DNA of 64,000 nt from JAIBJN01 sp963811635 (GTDB lineage: Bacteria > Actinomycetota > Thermoleophilia > Gaiellales > Gaiellaceae): NCBI GenBank assembly GCA_963811635.1, contig CAWESB010000002.1:1-64000 (forward strand), in the 5' to 3' direction. The translations under genes were made by a program, and so were the position numbers. Positions 60,990 to 64,000 of this stretch are shown piece by piece (position 1 is the first letter of the stretch; every line of letters starts with the position of its first letter). Below the pieces are notes generated by a model that had not been told where the DNA came from, ran no database searches, and saw nothing but the letters and a program-made list of their open reading frames with translations.

Positions 60990-62732
60990 GGAATCTCTCC
61001 GATGATCCGCGTTCCGCCTCCGGCGGGGCTCATCACGACAAGGCGGCCTCCGAGCGCCTCGACGCGATCCGCGAGCCCGCGAAGGCCGGTGCCACCCGCG
61101 GCGTGCGCGCCGCCGACGCCGTCGTCTTCGACCTGGACGACAAGGACGCCGTCTCGGGTCACCGCGGTCACCAGCGCCCGCGAGGCATGGGCGTGCTTGA
61201 CGATGTTCGCGAGCGCCTCGCAGGCGAGGAAGTAGGCGGTTGCCTCTACCTGGGCCGGATAGCGCCCCTCGCTCACGTCGAGCGAGACCGGGACGGGCGT
61301 CCTGCCCACCAGCGACTCGAGGGCGGCGGCGAGGCCGTCCTCGGTGAGGATGGCCGGATGCACACCGCGGGCGAGCTCCCGAAGCTCTTCCACGGCCCCC
61401 TGGAGCTCGTCCACTGCCTCGGCGAGCACCGAGTCGAGCTCCGGATCGGCATGGGCTCCGAGCCGGCGTTGCGCGCCCCGAAGCTCGAGGGCCAAGGCGA
61501 CGAGTCGCTGCTGAGCGCCGTCGTGGAGATCGCGCTCGATCCGACGGCGCTCTTCGTCGGCAGCCGCCACGATGCGCACACGGGACTCCTGCACCTCCGC
61601 CAGCTGGGCGCGCATCTCCGCGTGGAGGCGCGCATTCTCGAGCGCGAGCCGGGCGGCTGCGCCCGAGGCACGAAGCAGCTCGGGCTCGTCGACGAGGGTC
61701 GAGTCGTGAACGAGCGCGGCGACCGGCTCACCCTCGTGCTCGAGGACCGTGACCGTCCGGCCGGCACCATCCTCCGGGAGCGTCAGAGGACGACCCTGCC
61801 CGTCCACGTACTCCTGGCGCTCCGGCAGCCAGAGGGCGAGCTCGAGCGTCGGGTCGCCGAGGGTGCGGGCGAGCGCGCCGCCGAGGTCGTGGGGCGGCGC
61901 ACGCTCGAGCTCGAGCACGAGCTCGGCAACGCCGGCTCTCGCGAGGCGGGCGCGCAGCATGCCCGCGAGTAGCGCGAGCGGGAGGGCGACGAAGCCCACT
62001 ACCTGCCACCAGAAGAGGTAGATGTAGAGGATCTCGGAGGGCCGCTCGGCGAATGTGAAGATGCCCTCGAAGACGGCCCGGAGGGCGAACACGACGGCTG
62101 CGAGGAGAAGCGGCGCCAGGATGCGGCGCGCCCGCGGCGTCGCCCGGGCCAGCCTGCGTAGGTTGACCCCGATGAAGAGTGTGGCCAGGAGCCCCCAGAC
62201 GAAGACGACGAAGGCCTTCTGCAGTTGCACTGCGAGCTCGCCGTTCGGCCAGACGAGCAGGAGGCTCTCGCGCGGAGCGGGATTCATGAAACGAAGCGGC
62301 TCGCTCCCGTCGTAGACGAGGAGAATCGCGAGCGGGAAGAGAAGCATCGAGGCATAGCCGACCTTCATGAGTGCCCGCTCGGGGCGCCCGATTACGTGTC
62401 CGCTTGGATACGCGAGGACCGAGTGTGCCACCAGCGCGTAGCTCACCTCGCCGAGCGCGAAGAAGACGGTGAAGACGAGCGGATCGTTGCTGTAGCGGAG
62501 CTGGCGGAGGAGGAGCGCGATGCCCGCCGCCGCCATCAACGGTCCGAGTCGGTTCTCCGGGCGACGCGCCCAGGCGACAAGGCCGGCGACGAGGAACGCC
62601 CAGGCAACAGCCACGATCGCCGTTGCCCGCACGGTCGTCGTCAGAGCTCCGAGGTTGTCCATCTGGAGCCCGATAGGCGACGACGCCGAGGACGAGCCCG
62701 GCGACCACCAGGGTGATGCGGGCGGCTCTCAT
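60977..62732 (-). CDS. Sensor histidine kinase (HisKA_3), apparent frameshift near the start
   Basis: A kinase of about 584 residues. Membrane sensor of about seven helices (to residue about 255), GAF-like region, then HisKA_3 with RIVAAADEERRRIERDLHDG (His in the LHDG) and HATPase with ACEALANIVKHAHASRALV, VEDDGVGGAHAAG and TGLRGLADRVEALGG. The first helix MRAARITLVVAGLVLGVVA starts at 62732, overlapping the upstream stop by 4 nt, but is in a different frame from the rest. A one-base shift near 62682 joins them. Without it the frame would start at 62662 and lack helix 1. Partner of the NarL-type gene at 60345 and the receiver at 62729. Confidence 0.9.
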
Positions 62733-63103
62733 GGCGCTCGGCCGAGGAGGGCGAGAATCGCCTCGCCCGAGAGCTGTTCCTTCGAGATGAATCCGAGGGC
62801 GCCGCTCTCCCGCACGCGGGGTCCGAGATCGACTTGGGCCCGGCTGGAGATGAGCACGACCCGAGTGCGGCTGCCCGCGAGCTCCTTGGCGACCTCGAAG
62901 CCGCTCCGGTCCGGAAGCCCGACGTCCAGCAGCATCAACTCCGGCTCAAGCTCCTGGACCAGCTGGAGCGCGGCCCGCGCATCCTGGGCCTCGCCCACGA
63001 CCCGAAAGCCGTCGAGCTCGAGAAGGCGGCGAGCCGAGGCCCGGAACGTCGCGTGATCGTCGACGACGAGCACGGTCATCTGAATGTACGGATCGTCACA
63101 CAT
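62729..63103 (-). CDS. Receiver-only response regulator
   Basis: A 124-residue single receiver domain. LVVDDHATFRASARRLLELD has the acidic pair, ELMLLDVGLPDRSGFEVAKE the acceptor Asp60, VVLISSRAQ the switch Ser and GFISKEQLSG the Lys. No output domain. The start may be ATG 63103 or 63079. Its stop overlaps the kinase start (ATGA), giving an operon REC-kinase-NarL. It is the counterpart of the receiver at 27855, which also precedes kinase sequence. Confidence 0.88.
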   Translation of the reverse strand: MCDDPYIQMTVLVVDDHATFRASARRLLELDGFRVVGEAQDARAALQLVQELEPELMLLDVGLPDRSGFEVAKELAGSRTRVVLISSRAQVDLGPRVRESGALGFISKEQLSGEAILALLGRAP

Positions 63104-63176
63104 GGCGGCCGTCACTTCCACCGGCGAGGTGGCCGGCGCAAGGCGCTTCCGCGTCCCAGGCCAGCCGGGTGGACGC

Positions 63177-63206
63177 GGGCGGGGCCGCTGACATCCGGCC
63201 CCGCCC
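63177..63206 (-). terminator. Strong hairpin downstream of the beta-propeller gene
   Basis: GGGCGGGGCC (63177-63186) pairs perfectly with GGCCCCGCCC (63197-63206) over a 10-nt loop, 38 nt past the stop of the minus-strand gene at 63244. It is likely its terminator; no T-run is present, as is common in high-GC genomes. Confidence 0.55.
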
Positions 63207-63243
63207 GAGATCGAGATCAGGGATCCCCCTAACGTTCGCTTCG

Positions 63244-64000
63244 TCAGGGATCGATCAGCTTCAGCACGTCGAAGGCAGCCGTCGAGCAGCGGACGCGGTC
63301 GAAGAAGAAGGTGGTCGTCCCGTCGTCGTTCTCCAGCGCATATGTGTTGAAAGAGTCGCGCCCGGCGCCGACGGCCGCGAGCACCTTGCTCGGCCCGCCC
63401 AAGGGGTGGCGGACGAGCCGGACCGAGGCGCCGCAGCCGCGTCCGCTGCGAACGAAGTACACGGTGCCGTCGCTCGTGACCGAGGGGCCGTACTGCTGCC
63501 GCCGGCCGGGGTTTGGGATCCTGGTCGTCGTCCTCGCCGCGATGTCGTAGAGGAAGACGTCGCACGCGGGCGTGCAGCGGTACCAGACGGCGTAGTTGCC
63601 GCTCACTTGGCCTGATTCCGCGATCGTGCGCCTGCCCCAACGGAGTCTGCCGATCTGACGGGTCTCCCCGGTGACGAGGTTGCGAAGCAGGACGCGGTCG
63701 ACGCGGGCCGCGCTGTTGCTCCGCCCGAACAGGAGCCAATCGCCCGAGACCGTCGGGCGCCATTCCCAGTGCCGCGTGTTGACGCCGGCTGGGGGAGCTG
63801 AGCGTCCGCCGCCCTCGACGTCGTAGAACTGGAGGTTGGACTGCCTGGCGCGAACCTCCTGGTATACGAACGTCTCGCCTTCGAAGCCGCCCGAGAATCC
63901 CTCCGTGCGCGGGCGGTTCACCCGCACCCTCGGCTCACCGGAGCGCTGCATGTAGAGCTGATACCGAGGGCTTCGCCGCGTGGCCTGCGACCAGGCGAGG
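63244..64000 (-). CDS. TolB-like beta-propeller protein (5' end outside window)
   Basis: At least 251 residues of a repetitive beta-structured protein with propeller-type blades: GNYAVWYRCTPACDVFLYDI, QYGPSVTSDGTVYFVRSGRG and WRPTVSGDWLLFGRSN each follow a pattern of Tyr/Trp and Asp-Gly turns. The frame is open to the window edge (LAWSQATRRSPRYQLYMQRS), so the start and probably a signal peptide lie beyond 64000. There are four visible Cys, perhaps forming disulfides outside the cell. Function unknown; TolB/WD40-like proteins often bind partners at the surface. Confidence 0.68.
   Translation of the reverse strand, partial: LAWSQATRRSPRYQLYMQRSGEPRVRVNRPRTEGFSGGFEGETFVYQEVRARQSNLQFYDVEGGGRSAPPAGVNTRHWEWRPTVSGDWLLFGRSNSAARVDRVLLRNLVTGETRQIGRLRWGRRTIAESGQVSGNYAVWYRCTPACDVFLYDIAARTTTRIPNPGRRQQYGPSVTSDGTVYFVRSGRGCGASVRLVRHPLGGPSKVLAAVGAGRDSFNTYALENDDGTTTFFFDRVRCSTAAFDVLKLIDP

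Noticed and set aside
1..64000. tRNA, rRNA, CRISPR arrays, IS elements, phage integrases
   Set aside because: I looked for cloverleaf-like segments, regular direct repeats with spacers, and transposase/integrase motifs and found none I could support.

Overview
The window is a GC-rich, densely coded chromosomal segment, most likely from a deep-branching actinobacterium. The Thermoleophilia (Gaiellales/Solirubrobacterales) are my best guess. This is inferred from base composition, the many GTG/TTG starts, 4-base ATGA/GTGA gene overlaps, MalT-like LuxR and NarL-type regulators, and gene content. No rRNA, tRNA, CRISPR array, transposase or phage gene was recognised.

Left part (1-14.3 kb): two long minus-strand gene trains. 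One runs from a sugar-type MFS transporter (6866) through an aldose-1-epimerase-like gene into cydA-cydB-cydD-cydC (cytochrome bd oxidase and its ABC assembly exporter; cydC leaves the window). The other runs from ndh (14317) through zwf, a GH15 trehalase/glucoamylase, a GMC oxidoreductase and a second MFS transporter. Together they suggest sugar release and oxidation feeding NADPH, NADH and quinol into a high-affinity oxidase.

14.4-28 kb: a stress block on the minus strand. It holds a carboxymuconolactone-decarboxylase-like (CMD) protein, ClC channel, universal stress protein, CPA2 cation/H+ antiporter, membrane-anchored USP-like protein, class II glutamine amidotransferase, glutamate decarboxylase, GAP-family and DMT transporters, and two DUF4239-type membrane proteins. 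A MalT-like LuxR regulator, a NarL-type response regulator and a receiver-only protein follow.

28.3-35.2 kb: an eroded, compositionally different segment. It has a sensor-kinase fragment, an intact sensor kinase, two fragments of arylsulfatase genes in scrambled order, an intact formylglycine-generating-enzyme-like gene, a broken membrane-protein gene, a K+ channel and a bile-acid-symporter-family transporter.

35.2-44.3 kb: membrane and ion-homeostasis genes (holin-like/phosphodiesterase fusion, further K+-channel-like proteins, YihY/BrkB, a second CMD protein, ZIP and AI-2E-family transporters, YbhN-like proteins).

44.3-64 kb: more ordinary metabolism. It has fabI, an HDAC-like deacetylase, an SDR, PAP2 and PlsC-like lipid genes, and a tightly overlapping acpS-nnr-ybaK-alr-cca operon. 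A DUF2339 giant membrane protein, a REC-kinase-NarL regulator operon and a beta-propeller protein run off the right edge.

The main discovery candidate is a 17-bp palindrome, consensus TCATCCC-N3-GGGATGA. It occurs at least eight times in the first 40 kb, each time in front of a gene or operon, including the heads of the bd-oxidase train, the ndh-zwf-GH15 train and the CMD-ClC-USP-GadB train. I propose it is the operator of an undescribed stress/low-oxygen regulon, perhaps served by the LuxR/NarL regulators in the middle of the window. A second finding is a set of about nine apparent single-base frameshifts, several in conserved genes, which may be assembly indels.
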